A DNA stretch of 64,000 nucleotides, taken from assembly GCF_014287435.1 (NCBI RefSeq), contig NZ_JACOPG010000003.1:310001-374000 (forward strand). The letters run 5' to 3'. The notes under the pieces were generated by a model. That model saw only the letters and a list, made by a program, of their open reading frames with translations. It was not told the DNA's origin and ran no database searches. The DNA comes from Roseburia lenta. GTDB lineage: Bacteria > Bacillota > Clostridia > Lachnospirales > Lachnospiraceae. The position numbers and the translations under genes are program-made. Position 1 is the stretch's first letter; each line of letters begins with the position of its first letter. Shown here one piece after another: positions 41,561 to 50,177 of the stretch.

Positions 41561-42382
41561 ATGAAATTTTTAGACGCAGAATTTGTACAGGGATTTATCC
41601 GTATGGCTAACGATGGCTGGGAACAGGGCTGGCATGAGAGAAATGGCGGTAACCTTTCTTACCGTGTAAAGCCGGAAGAAGTAGAGTCTGTCAAAGAGAA
41701 CTTTGAGCCAAAGGAGTGGCAGCCGATCGGCACAAGTGTGCCAAACCTTGCAGGAGAGTATTTCCTTGTAACAGGCAGCGGCAAATATTTCCGCAATGTC
41801 ATCATTAAGCCGGAAGATTCCATCTGCATGATCGAGTTGGACGAGGCAGGCGAGAATTACCGTATCGTCTGGGGGCTTGTCAATGGCGGCAGACCAACCT
41901 CTGAACTTCCAAGCCATTTGATGAACCTGGAAGTAAAGAAGTTACAGGATCCGAAGTATCGTGTTGTTTATCATGCACATACGACCAATATCATTGCCCT
42001 TACCTTTGTTCTTCCATTGGAGGACAAGGTCTTTACAAGAGAGTTGTGGGAAATGGCAACCGAGTGTCCGGTCGTATTTCCGGATGGTATCGGCGTTGTA
42101 CCTTGGATGGTTCCGGGCGGCAGGGAGATTGCTGTGGCGACCAGTGAACTGATGAAGAAATATGATCTTGCCATCTGGGCACATCATGGTACTTTTGCAG
42201 CAGGCGAAGACTTTGATCTGACCTTTGGCCTTATGCATACGGCTGAAAAGTCTGCTGAGATCTTAGTCAAGATGCTGTCTATGCAGCCTAACAAACGTCA
42301 GACTATCACACCGGATGATTTCCGTCATCTGGCAAAGGATTTCGGGGTAACCCTCCCGGAAGAATTCTTATATGAAAAATAA
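41561..42382 (+). CDS. rhaD: Rhamnulose-1-phosphate aldolase
   Basis: A 273-residue class II aldolase/adducin-fold enzyme that splits L-rhamnulose-1-phosphate into dihydroxyacetone phosphate and L-lactaldehyde. GWHERNGGNLSYRV at the start, the zinc-binding pair in YHAHTTNIIAL and the third histidine in AIWAHHGTF are present; length matches RhaD (about 274). GAAGAGAGAGG precedes ATG 41561. It ends the operon at a strong terminator. No lactaldehyde reductase is adjacent. Confidence 0.93.
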   Translation: MKFLDAEFVQGFIRMANDGWEQGWHERNGGNLSYRVKPEEVESVKENFEPKEWQPIGTSVPNLAGEYFLVTGSGKYFRNVIIKPEDSICMIELDEAGENYRIVWGLVNGGRPTSELPSHLMNLEVKKLQDPKYRVVYHAHTTNIIALTFVLPLEDKVFTRELWEMATECPVVFPDGIGVVPWMVPGGREIAVATSELMKKYDLAIWAHHGTFAAGEDFDLTFGLMHTAEKSAEILVKMLSMQPNKRQTITPDDFRHLAKDFGVTLPEEFLYEK

Positions 42383-42417
42383 GATCGCATATAAGATAGG
42401 TAGAATATAGAAGAAAA

Positions 42418-42456
42418 AAAGAAGTCCGAAAATGCTAGTCATGTTCGGACTTCTTT
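42418..42456 (+). terminator. Rho-independent terminator of the rhamnose operon
   Basis: AAAGAAGTCCGAA (42418-42430) and TTCGGACTTCTTT (42444-42456) pair perfectly. Confidence 0.92.
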
Positions 42457-42559
42457 GTTATAATGGATGGGCTTTATATAGAACAGAGGAGGATAGAAGG
42501 AGTTAAAGTGCAAAAGACAGTAGGCAAAAACAGCATTGATTTTGGGCAAGATGGGATCA

Positions 42560-42785
42560 TGCACATCCTGTTTATTTTCAGGCGATCGGCGCACCCATCA
42601 AGAGTTCCGTTCTTACGATCGTCAGAACGGTAGTCCTCTTTGTGCCTTTGGGCTGGGTGTTTGCACACTTTGGATTAAATGCATTTTGGCTGACCTGTCC
42701 TCTGCCAGAAATAATTACGACGATCACAGGTTATGTACTATATCGAAAGCAACTCAGGCAGATGAAACCTGCTAAATTGGGTTAG
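42560..42785 (+). pseudogene. C-terminal remnant of a MATE transporter gene
   Basis: From about 42573 the frame reads YFQAIGAPIKSSVLTIVRTV, then VVLFVPLGWVFAHFGLNAFW and ends TTITGYVLYRKQLRQMKPAKLG with TAG at 42783-42785. This is the closing part of a MATE transporter (the FQAIGxPxKSxxL loop and last two membrane helices). The remaining 380 or so residues are missing, there is no start or ribosome site, and upstream sequence after the terminator gives no matching frame. It is a decayed gene fragment, not derived in any obvious way from the two intact MATE genes in the window. Confidence 0.72.
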
Positions 42786-42798
42786 GAAAGGAAACATT

Positions 42799-45774
42799 AT
42801 GGACAAAAAAAAATGGAAACAGGCAAAAAAAGCCTACAAAAAAGCAAAACACCGTGCAATCCGTCCTTGGAAAGGCATGAGCATTTTTTCTGCTATCTTT
42901 GCGGTTGTCTTTATCGCAGTCTTTGTCATTTGCTCCACATTTGACAATACCTTAGCAGCCTTTAACGGCGGTACTTTCTGGAAACTGGAAAATGAGGATG
43001 CGGATGCACAATACTTCACATCAGATTTTGACAAGGTGGAGGACAACGTAGCATACGGCACAGATTTATGCCAGCGCGTGGAAGCAGAAGGGGCAGCCCT
43101 TCTCATGAATGAAAATGACGCACTTCCTCTGAAGGAGGGAGCCAAGGTCAGTACTTTCTCCAATTCCAGCGTAAATATCGTTTATGGTGGAACCGGATCA
43201 GGAAATATTGACGCATCTTCCGCAGATACCTGGAAAGATGCCTTGGAGAGTGCGGGATTTTCGGTAAATAAGAAATTGTGGGATTTCTATGAGTCTGGCG
43301 ACGGTGCCGAGTATGCATCCGACCGTGGCGGTACGGTAACGACCGCAGGTGCAACGACATCGGAGGTACCTTGGAAGGTATACACGGATGATGTCAAGAA
43401 ATCCGTAGAAAAATATGGTGATGCAGCCCTTGTTATGATCTCCCGTGTGGGTGGTGAAGGCGCTGATGCAACCTATGATAAGAGCAATTATCTGACATTG
43501 GATGACAATGAAAAAGATATGCTTTCCAATCTGGCACAGATGAAAAAAGACGGACAGATCAAAAAGGTCGTTCTTTTGATCAACTCCGCTAATGCTTTAC
43601 AGGTAGATTTCTTAAAGGATAACACCTATGACATTGACGCAGTACTTTGGATCGGCGATGTCGGTATTAGCGGTATCAACGCTGTTGCAGAAATTTTGGC
43701 AGGTAAGGTCAATCCATCCGGTAGTCTGGTAGACACCTACTGCTATGACAATTATTCATCACCGGCAATGGCAAACTTCACACCGGTACAGTATGAAGGC
43801 TACGAAGAAGGCGTGATCCCGGACAGTGCGGATACCTATATGATCTATCAGGAAGGTATCTATGTCGGTTACAAGTATTATGAGACCCGTTATGAGGATG
43901 GGATTATGCAGACCGGTTCCGCAGGCGACTATGTTTACGGTGACAATGTGGCATTCCCATTTGGTTACGGTCTTTCTTACACGACTTTTGACTATAGCAA
44001 CTATAGCCTTTCTTATGATGAGGCAAATCATCAGTACCATGCCAAGGTTACCGTGACTAATACCGGTAAAGTGGCTGGCAAGGAAACCGTACAACTTTAT
44101 GTGCAGTCTCCATATACCACTTATGATGTCGAGAATAAAGTGGAAAAGGCATCCGTATCTCTGGTCGGCTTTGATAAGACACAGGAGTTGGAGCCGGGCG
44201 AATCTCAGGAACTTGAGATGGTCGTAGACGGCGCAGACATCGCATCTTATGATGCTTATGGCGCAGAGACTTATATCTTAGATGCAGGTACATATTATTT
44301 TACAGCAGCAACCGATGCCCATAATGCCGTAAACAACATTCTGGCAGCCAAGGGCTACAGTGCAGAAAACGGTATGGACGGACAGGGAAATGCAGCCCTT
44401 GTAGGCTCATGGAACAATCCGACATTGGATACCACGACCTATGCGGTTTCTGCCAACGGTACAGAGATCACCAACCAGTTGTCTGATTCAGATCTTAACC
44501 TCTATGAAGGTACAGAACAGAATGTGACTTACCTCAGCCGTAGTGACTGGGAAGGAACCTGGCCGACAGATACCGTAAAGATCGCCCTGACAGATCAGTT
44601 GATCGAGGATCTGCAACTGGTACAGTATGATGCCTCAGATTATGACGAGGTGGAAATGCCTACCATGGGGGCAGCACAGGAACTGACCCTTTACGATATG
44701 ATCGGTCTGGATTATGAGGATCCACAGTGGGATGCTTTGCTTGACCAGTTGACTTTCGATGAGATGGTTTCCCTGATCGGCGATTCCTTCCATTGGACCA
44801 TGCCGGTAGAGTCTGTACAGGCACCGGGATCCCGTGATGAGAATGGACCGCAGGGACTGACAGCCTCCCTCTTTAATGCAGATTCTGCAAAGATGGCTGC
44901 AACAGCCTTTACCTCCGAAGATGTCATGGCTGCAACCTTTAACCGTGACCTTATGACGGAGATCGGGAAGGTAATCGGTAACGACTGCCTGTCTGCAAAT
45001 GTAGCCATTTTATACGGACCTGGAAACAACATCCATCGTTCCCCATATGGCGGACGTAACTTTGAGTATTATTCCGAAGATGGATTTTTGTCCGGTGAGA
45101 TGTCACTTTATGAAGTGGCAGCCATTGAGTCTAAGGGCGTGCATGTCGTTATGAAGCACTTTGCCTTAAATGACTGTGAGCAGGATCGTCTGGGACTTGG
45201 TGTATGGCTTCCGGAACAGGCAGCCAGAGAGATCTATCTGAAAGCCTTCCAGGCACCGATCGAAGAAGGAAATGGCGGTGGTGTCATGGTTGCTTACACA
45301 CGTTGGGGTGCGATCTGGTCAGGCGGCAACAAGGGCCTGATGACCGGTATCCTGCGTAACGAGTGGGGCAGCCAGGGACTTACCATCACCGATAATGTAT
45401 TGACTAAGTATGTCAATGGTGTGGATGGTCTGATGGCAGGCGGTATCTCTACCTTTGATGCCATGCTTCCATACATCACCAACCAGTTGCCGGAATATGA
45501 AAATGATCCGGTTGTGGTCAGTGCTATGCGCGAGGCCTGCCACCATGACTTATATGCGATTGCCAATTCCGTTGCCATGAACGGCGTGGGAGAGAACACT
45601 CTGGTCAAGGCAGTGGAACTGAAACTGGTAAGAATCGTAAGAATTGTTATGATCGTCTTTATCCTCTTGTTTGTGGTATCTTTGTTACTCTTTATCAAGA
45701 AGAAAAAGGAATTTAAAAAGAGTCAGGCTTACGCTGACTTTCAGGAAGCAAAGAAAGCGCGCAAGCAAAAATAA
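42799..45774 (+). CDS. Membrane-anchored GH3 glycoside hydrolase with permuted domain order
   Basis: The 991-residue protein has a basic cytoplasmic N-terminus, a membrane segment at about 29-49 and another near the C-terminus (about 947-969) followed by a Lys-rich tail, so the large middle part faces outside and is anchored at both ends. The order of domains is unusual: the GH3 C-terminal (alpha/beta sandwich) domain comes first (about 90-330), then a fibronectin III-like domain (about 415-490), and the catalytic (beta/alpha)8 domain last (about 630-930). The likely nucleophile is Asp865 in GLTITDNVL; the VVMKHFALND pair (Lys-His) binds substrate. GH3 enzymes are mostly beta-glucosidases or beta-xylosidases. 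Substrate unknown. Confidence 0.87.
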   Translation: MDKKKWKQAKKAYKKAKHRAIRPWKGMSIFSAIFAVVFIAVFVICSTFDNTLAAFNGGTFWKLENEDADAQYFTSDFDKVEDNVAYGTDLCQRVEAEGAALLMNENDALPLKEGAKVSTFSNSSVNIVYGGTGSGNIDASSADTWKDALESAGFSVNKKLWDFYESGDGAEYASDRGGTVTTAGATTSEVPWKVYTDDVKKSVEKYGDAALVMISRVGGEGADATYDKSNYLTLDDNEKDMLSNLAQMKKDGQIKKVVLLINSANALQVDFLKDNTYDIDAVLWIGDVGISGINAVAEILAGKVNPSGSLVDTYCYDNYSSPAMANFTPVQYEGYEEGVIPDSADTYMIYQEGIYVGYKYYETRYEDGIMQTGSAGDYVYGDNVAFPFGYGLSYTTFDYSNYSLSYDEANHQYHAKVTVTNTGKVAGKETVQLYVQSPYTTYDVENKVEKASVSLVGFDKTQELEPGESQELEMVVDGADIASYDAYGAETYILDAGTYYFTAATDAHNAVNNILAAKGYSAENGMDGQGNAALVGSWNNPTLDTTTYAVSANGTEITNQLSDSDLNLYEGTEQNVTYLSRSDWEGTWPTDTVKIALTDQLIEDLQLVQYDASDYDEVEMPTMGAAQELTLYDMIGLDYEDPQWDALLDQLTFDEMVSLIGDSFHWTMPVESVQAPGSRDENGPQGLTASLFNADSAKMAATAFTSEDVMAATFNRDLMTEIGKVIGNDCLSANVAILYGPGNNIHRSPYGGRNFEYYSEDGFLSGEMSLYEVAAIESKGVHVVMKHFALNDCEQDRLGLGVWLPEQAAREIYLKAFQAPIEEGNGGGVMVAYTRWGAIWSGGNKGLMTGILRNEWGSQGLTITDNVLTKYVNGVDGLMAGGISTFDAMLPYITNQLPEYENDPVVVSAMREACHHDLYAIANSVAMNGVGENTLVKAVELKLVRIVRIVMIVFILLFVVSLLLFIKKKKEFKKSQAYADFQEAKKARKQK

Positions 45775-45799
45775 ATACAATCCTATAAAATGATGTAGA

Positions 45800-45834
45800 A
45801 AAAGATCCGAGGTCAAAAGGCTTCGGATCTTTTA
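45800..45834 (+). terminator. Terminator after the GH3 gene
   Basis: AAAGATCCGA (45801-45810) and TCGGATCTTT (45823-45832) pair around a 12-base loop and end in T. Confidence 0.75.
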
Positions 45835-45957
45835 CCATATTTGTCCGGTTGCCGTTTTTTATGGGGAAATCCTTGGCACATTCTTTTCCAAGCCTTGCGA
45901 AATTAGGAAAAATCATGCATTATAGAAAGATGAAATCAGGAGAGAAAGGAAAAAGAC

Positions 45958-46668
45958 ATGTATCGGATTGCAGTAGTCGAAGATGAAGAACAGTACAGGG
46001 ATGAAGTGTGTCAGTATATTCAAAAATACGAAGAAGAGCATAAACTGGAGTTTTTGGTCACGACCTATGCGGACGGACAGGAGATCGTGGATGATACAGA
46101 GGCGCGCTATGACATTATCTTTTTCGACATCGAAATGGCGCAGTTAAATGGCATGGATGCAGCCAAAGTAATCCGTGGGCGCGATGCAGATGTGGTCATG
46201 GTATTTATCACCAATATGGCACAGTACGCCATCGAAGGCTACGAAGTGGGCGCATTGGATTTTGTCTTGAAACCGATTGACTATTATGGCTTTGCCTTTC
46301 GATTGGAACGTGCTATCGGCCGTGTGCATGGCAAGCGTGATAACTTAGAGTTTGCCATCAATACGCAGGGCGGTATGAAAAAACTCAATTCTAACGATAT
46401 TTACTATATAGAGATAGAAAATCGATTTTTACATTATCATACAGCAGAGGGAGAGTTCGCCCAGCGTGGTACTTTGCAGAGTGCGGAAGAAATGTTTAAG
46501 GATTATCATTTTGTCAAATGTAATCATTGGTATCTGGTCAATCTCAAATATGTGACCGAGATTGAAGACAATGTGGTACATGTTGCCGGTGCGCAACTGG
46601 AGATCAGCAGACGAAACCGGGCGCACTTTTTGAAGGAAGTGACAGACTACATCGGAGGAGGCTTTTAA
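45958..46668 (+). CDS. LytTR-family response regulator
   Basis: A 236-residue regulator. The receiver domain has acidic pocket VVEDEE, phospho-acceptor Asp57 in IIFFDIEM and the conserved lysine in VLKPIDYYG. The C-terminal LytTR DNA-binding domain runs from about 130 (MKKLNSNDIYYIEIENRFLHYH) to the end (LEISRRNRAHFLKEV). Such regulators are phosphorylated by GHKL-type kinases and bind pairs of 9-base direct repeats about 21 bases apart. The kinase gene follows one base later, and a matching double repeat lies upstream of the GH2 operon (47969-47998). GAGAGAAAGGAAAAAG precedes the ATG. Confidence 0.93.
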   Translation: MYRIAVVEDEEQYRDEVCQYIQKYEEEHKLEFLVTTYADGQEIVDDTEARYDIIFFDIEMAQLNGMDAAKVIRGRDADVVMVFITNMAQYAIEGYEVGALDFVLKPIDYYGFAFRLERAIGRVHGKRDNLEFAINTQGGMKKLNSNDIYYIEIENRFLHYHTAEGEFAQRGTLQSAEEMFKDYHFVKCNHWYLVNLKYVTEIEDNVVHVAGAQLEISRRNRAHFLKEVTDYIGGGF

Positions 46669-46669
46669 C

Positions 46670-47956
46670 ATGAATTTTTTACCTTATGCAAATCTCCTGG
46701 AGCAGATTTTTGTTGTTTTATCCGGTCTGGTCTATCTGTTGCCTTTACAGAAACGTGAACCGATCGAAGTTCGTTTTTTATCGGGACTCATCATGGGGGG
46801 CGCCCTCATGGTTGGACCAGCGGTGGTCTTGCCGCAGAATGGTTCAACAAACTTTTTGCTTGTGGCCTTAGATCTGGTCGTTATGTCTTTTGTCGTCTAT
46901 TATTGTGCCACCATAAAAAAGAGTGCGGCTTTTTATGTTGCGATCTGGTCCCTTGTGACTTCGCAGTTTTTTATGAATTTATGGCATGTTCTTTATCAGT
47001 TGTCTCCTTTTCGCAATAATGGCAGTCTGGCTGCCTTGCTCTGGGGCGTGCTTGGATTCTATGCCGTGGGGCTGACGATTGTTGGGCTGACAACGGCGAA
47101 GTGTATGCCGGAAAAGGGAAAGTACCATATTGGACCGCGCCAGATGACATCCGCAGTTTTGTTCTTAGCAGTTTTTGAAATGCTGGATCAGATGATGCGC
47201 ATCGTGCATTTTGGCAGATATAATCTCATGTATTATGTGGTACTGCTGGTCGTACAACTTTATTGTGTGTCTCTGCTTTTTATCCAGTCGGAACTTTTCA
47301 AAAAATCTGCCTTGGAAAAGGAACTTTTTACCATGAATATGCTGATGAAGCAGCAGGAAGAACAGTATGAGATCACGCGCGATAACATCGACATGATCAA
47401 TCAGAAATGCCATGACCTCAAGCATCAGGTTCGAGCTTTGCGTGGGCTTGCCGATGATGAGAGCAAGGAACGTTATCTGAAAGAATTGGAGCAGTCGGTC
47501 GAGATCTATGGTGCGATCGTCAAGACCGGAAACGATGTATTGGATACGATTCTAACGGAAAAGAGCCTTTCCTGTCAGGCAAAGGGCATCAAGATCAATT
47601 GTATCGCGGACGGTAGCAAACTGGAATTTGTTGATCCGGTCGATCTCTATGGTATTCTTGGCAATGCCGTGGATAATGCCATGGAGGCGGTGGAAAAGAT
47701 CTCGGATGCCAGAATGCGTCTGATTGATATTGCCATCTTTACCAGAGACCGTTTTCTGGTTATCAATATCACCAATCCTATGACCGGTCAGGTGAAATTA
47801 AAGAATGGACTGCCGGTCTCTACCAAGCCTCACAATGGCTATCACGGCTATGGGCTGCGCAGTATCCGGCATAGTTTGGGACGCTATGACGGCACGATGA
47901 GCGTGAACGTATCTGACCATACCTTTGAACTGAAAATGCTCCTGCCTTTGCCGTAA
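46670..47956 (+). CDS. GHKL-domain sensor histidine kinase (AgrC-like)
   Basis: The 428-residue protein has six hydrophobic segments in residues 1-215, a linker coiled coil, the phospho-acceptor His region INQKCHDLKHQVRALRG and a GHKL ATPase domain with the N box LYGILGNAVDNAMEAVE and a GYGLRSIRHSLGRYDG lid region. It lacks the classical HisKA dimerisation motif, as is normal for the AgrC/ComD group paired with LytTR regulators. These sense peptides or envelope signals; no peptide precursor gene is visible. Its ribosome site (GGAGGAGG) lies in the end of the regulator gene. Confidence 0.92.
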   Translation: MNFLPYANLLEQIFVVLSGLVYLLPLQKREPIEVRFLSGLIMGGALMVGPAVVLPQNGSTNFLLVALDLVVMSFVVYYCATIKKSAAFYVAIWSLVTSQFFMNLWHVLYQLSPFRNNGSLAALLWGVLGFYAVGLTIVGLTTAKCMPEKGKYHIGPRQMTSAVLFLAVFEMLDQMMRIVHFGRYNLMYYVVLLVVQLYCVSLLFIQSELFKKSALEKELFTMNMLMKQQEEQYEITRDNIDMINQKCHDLKHQVRALRGLADDESKERYLKELEQSVEIYGAIVKTGNDVLDTILTEKSLSCQAKGIKINCIADGSKLEFVDPVDLYGILGNAVDNAMEAVEKISDARMRLIDIAIFTRDRFLVINITNPMTGQVKLKNGLPVSTKPHNGYHGYGLRSIRHSLGRYDGTMSVNVSDHTFELKMLLPLP

Positions 47957-47968
47957 AAGGTGGGGCAG

Positions 47969-47998
47969 ACCACTTAGGGAAGTCTGACTACCACTTAC
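47969..47998 (+). promoter_or_regulatory. LytTR-type double direct repeat
   Basis: ACCACTTAG (47969-47977) and ACCACTTAC (47990-47998) are 9-base direct repeats with exactly 12 bases between, the geometry of AgrA/LytTR binding sites (21 bases start to start). The second repeat ends ten bases before the -35 box of the GH2 promoter, a position suited to activation. The LytTR regulator and its kinase are the two genes immediately upstream. Confidence 0.65.
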
Positions 47999-48008
47999 GA
48001 TAAGTATG

Positions 48009-48037
48009 TTGTTATTTGTTTTAGGAGCGTTTAAAAT
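48009..48037 (+). promoter_or_regulatory. Promoter of the GH2-symporter operon
   Basis: TTGTTA (48009-48014) and TAAAAT (48032-48037) are separated by 17 bases, 36 bases before the GH2 start. The imperfect -35 fits dependence on an activator at the adjacent double repeat. Confidence 0.55.
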
Positions 48038-48072
48038 GCACATATATAAGCATGTTTTATAAAGGAGGAAGT

Positions 48073-50148
48073 ATGAGAAATAGCATTTCCCTGAACCCAA
48101 ATTGGAAATTTTCTATAAAAGATCAGCCTGCTATTGAGGTCAACATTCCACATACTTGGAATGCCATAGATGGACAGGATGGTGGCAACGATTATTACCG
48201 TGGTATCGGCACTTACGAAAAGACTTTTGCAAAGCCTGACTTTGATGCCAATACACAGGATGTTTATTTGGAATTCTGTGGTGTCAATGCGACGGCTACA
48301 GTCTTATTGAACGGTCAAAAAGTCGCTTCTCATGACGGCGGCTATTCTACTTTTCGTGCCAATGTGACAGCGCTTTTGCAGGAAGAAAATGATCTTCGCA
48401 TTGCAGTGGACAACACAGTCAACACGAGAGTCTATCCACAGAAAGCAGATTTCACCTTTTATGGTGGTATCTATCGTGATGTCAATCTGCTGGTGGTATC
48501 CAAGAATCATTTTGAATTAGATTATTACGGTATGTCCGGTATGCAGATCACGCCGGAGGTAAAGGGCGATGCCGCAGACATCAACATGGAATCCTATGTG
48601 TATCTGGAGGAGGGCGCAGATGCCTCTGCTTACACTGTAGAACTTTCCATTTTAGACCATGAAGGACAGGTCGTTTTAAAAGAAGAAGTATCGCTTGCTG
48701 ATTTTACCTTTGACCAGCCTCGCTTTGGCGCTATTACAGACGAAAACTGGCTCAAGGGCAAGGGGCGTGCTGCTGACCTTGTGGCGGATGTCAGAGTGGA
48801 TCTTGCCCATACAGCCAGGCAGGCAGCATCCCATGTATTCCACATGGACCAGCCACATTTGTGGAAGGGCGTGGTTGACCCGTATTTATATACCGCTAAG
48901 GCAAGCCTGCTATTTCACGGGCAAGTTCTAGATGAAATCAGCCAGCGTTTTGGCGTTCGTTCTTTTGCAGTATATCCGGATAAAGGATTTTACCTGAACG
49001 GAAAGCCATATCCGCTTCATGGCGTTTCCCGCCATCAGGATTTCAAGGGCATCGGAAATGCCATTCCCAAAGAGCAGCACAAGCGTGACATGGAACTGAT
49101 CAAGGAGATCGGAGCCAACACCGTGCGTCTGGCACATTATCAGCATGATCAGTACTTCTATGATCTGTGCGATGAGGAAGGTATGGTCGTATGGGCAGAG
49201 ATCCCATATATTTCCGAGCATATCCCGTCAGCCCGTGCCAATACGATCACACAGATGCGTGAACTGATCTTACAGAATTACAATCATACCTGTATTGTGA
49301 CCTGGGGACTTTCCAATGAGATCACGATCTCTACCAAGAATAAAAAGGACATGTTAGACAACCATCATGTTTTGAATGATCTTTGCCATAACATGGATGC
49401 GACAAGAAAGACCGTACTTGCCTGCTATGCTATGTGCAATCCGTTTGGCAAGGTCGTACATATCTCCGATATTGTAAGTTACAATCTCTATCTGGGATGG
49501 TATGTGCCGGGCTTGTTCTTGAATGATATTTTCTTTGCCATCTTCCACACCAGATATCCGAAGCGCGTGCTGGGCTATTCTGAGTATGGTGCAGAGGGTA
49601 TGCCAAACCTCCACAGTGAGCATCCGCACAGAGGAGATCACACGGAGGAATATCAGGCAAGATATCATGAATACATGGTACGCTGCTTTGCCAGATTTCC
49701 ATGGCTTTGGGCAACCCATGTGTGGAATATGTTTGATTTCGCGGCAGATGCCAGAGATCAGGGCGGTGAGCCGGGCATGAACCACAAGGGACTGGTGACC
49801 TTTGACCGCCAGACCAAGAAGGATTCCTTCTACCTTTACAAGGCATACTGGAATGCAGAGCCTATGGTCCACATTTGCAGCAAGCGCTTTGTAGACCGTA
49901 AAAAGAACCGTATCACGGTCAAAGCCTACTCCAACCAGCCGAGTCTGCAATTCTACTGCAACGGAGAACTGGTTGCGACAAAAGAGGCAGATCATGTCTT
50001 TACCTGCAAGATCGATTTGAAAGACGGAGAAAACGAGATCCGCGTGGTAGCAGGAGATCTGGAAGATACGGCAACTTTTGTACGCACAGACACGCCGGCA
50101 AATTACAAACTTTCAAAGAAGCGTTCTAAGAGCGCGAACTGGGTATAG
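48073..50148 (+). CDS. GH2 beta-galactosidase/beta-glucuronidase-type hydrolase
   Basis: The 691-residue cytoplasmic enzyme has the three-domain GH2 core: sugar-binding sandwich (about 1-170, with GGIYRDVNLLVVS), immunoglobulin-like domain (about 175-290) and catalytic barrel (about 290-590). The acid/base is Glu416 in VTWGLSNE and the nucleophile Glu504 in GYSEYGAEG. PLHGVSRHQDFKG is the usual GH2 signature. A small end domain follows. Beta-galactosidase or beta-glucuronidase activity cannot be decided; the GPH symporter gene 29 bases downstream would import its substrate. AAAGGAGGAAGT supports ATG 48073 over ATG 48052. Confidence 0.9.
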   Translation: MRNSISLNPNWKFSIKDQPAIEVNIPHTWNAIDGQDGGNDYYRGIGTYEKTFAKPDFDANTQDVYLEFCGVNATATVLLNGQKVASHDGGYSTFRANVTALLQEENDLRIAVDNTVNTRVYPQKADFTFYGGIYRDVNLLVVSKNHFELDYYGMSGMQITPEVKGDAADINMESYVYLEEGADASAYTVELSILDHEGQVVLKEEVSLADFTFDQPRFGAITDENWLKGKGRAADLVADVRVDLAHTARQAASHVFHMDQPHLWKGVVDPYLYTAKASLLFHGQVLDEISQRFGVRSFAVYPDKGFYLNGKPYPLHGVSRHQDFKGIGNAIPKEQHKRDMELIKEIGANTVRLAHYQHDQYFYDLCDEEGMVVWAEIPYISEHIPSARANTITQMRELILQNYNHTCIVTWGLSNEITISTKNKKDMLDNHHVLNDLCHNMDATRKTVLACYAMCNPFGKVVHISDIVSYNLYLGWYVPGLFLNDIFFAIFHTRYPKRVLGYSEYGAEGMPNLHSEHPHRGDHTEEYQARYHEYMVRCFARFPWLWATHVWNMFDFAADARDQGGEPGMNHKGLVTFDRQTKKDSFYLYKAYWNAEPMVHICSKRFVDRKKNRITVKAYSNQPSLQFYCNGELVATKEADHVFTCKIDLKDGENEIRVVAGDLEDTATFVRTDTPANYKLSKKRSKSANWV

Positions 50149-50177
50149 AAAAGATATTTATTTAAGGAGGTTTTTTC

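Noticed and set aside
42536..42775. 79-residue frame before the GH3 gene
   Set aside because: Another frame over the same bases clearly encodes a MATE C-terminus, so this frame is a shadow.
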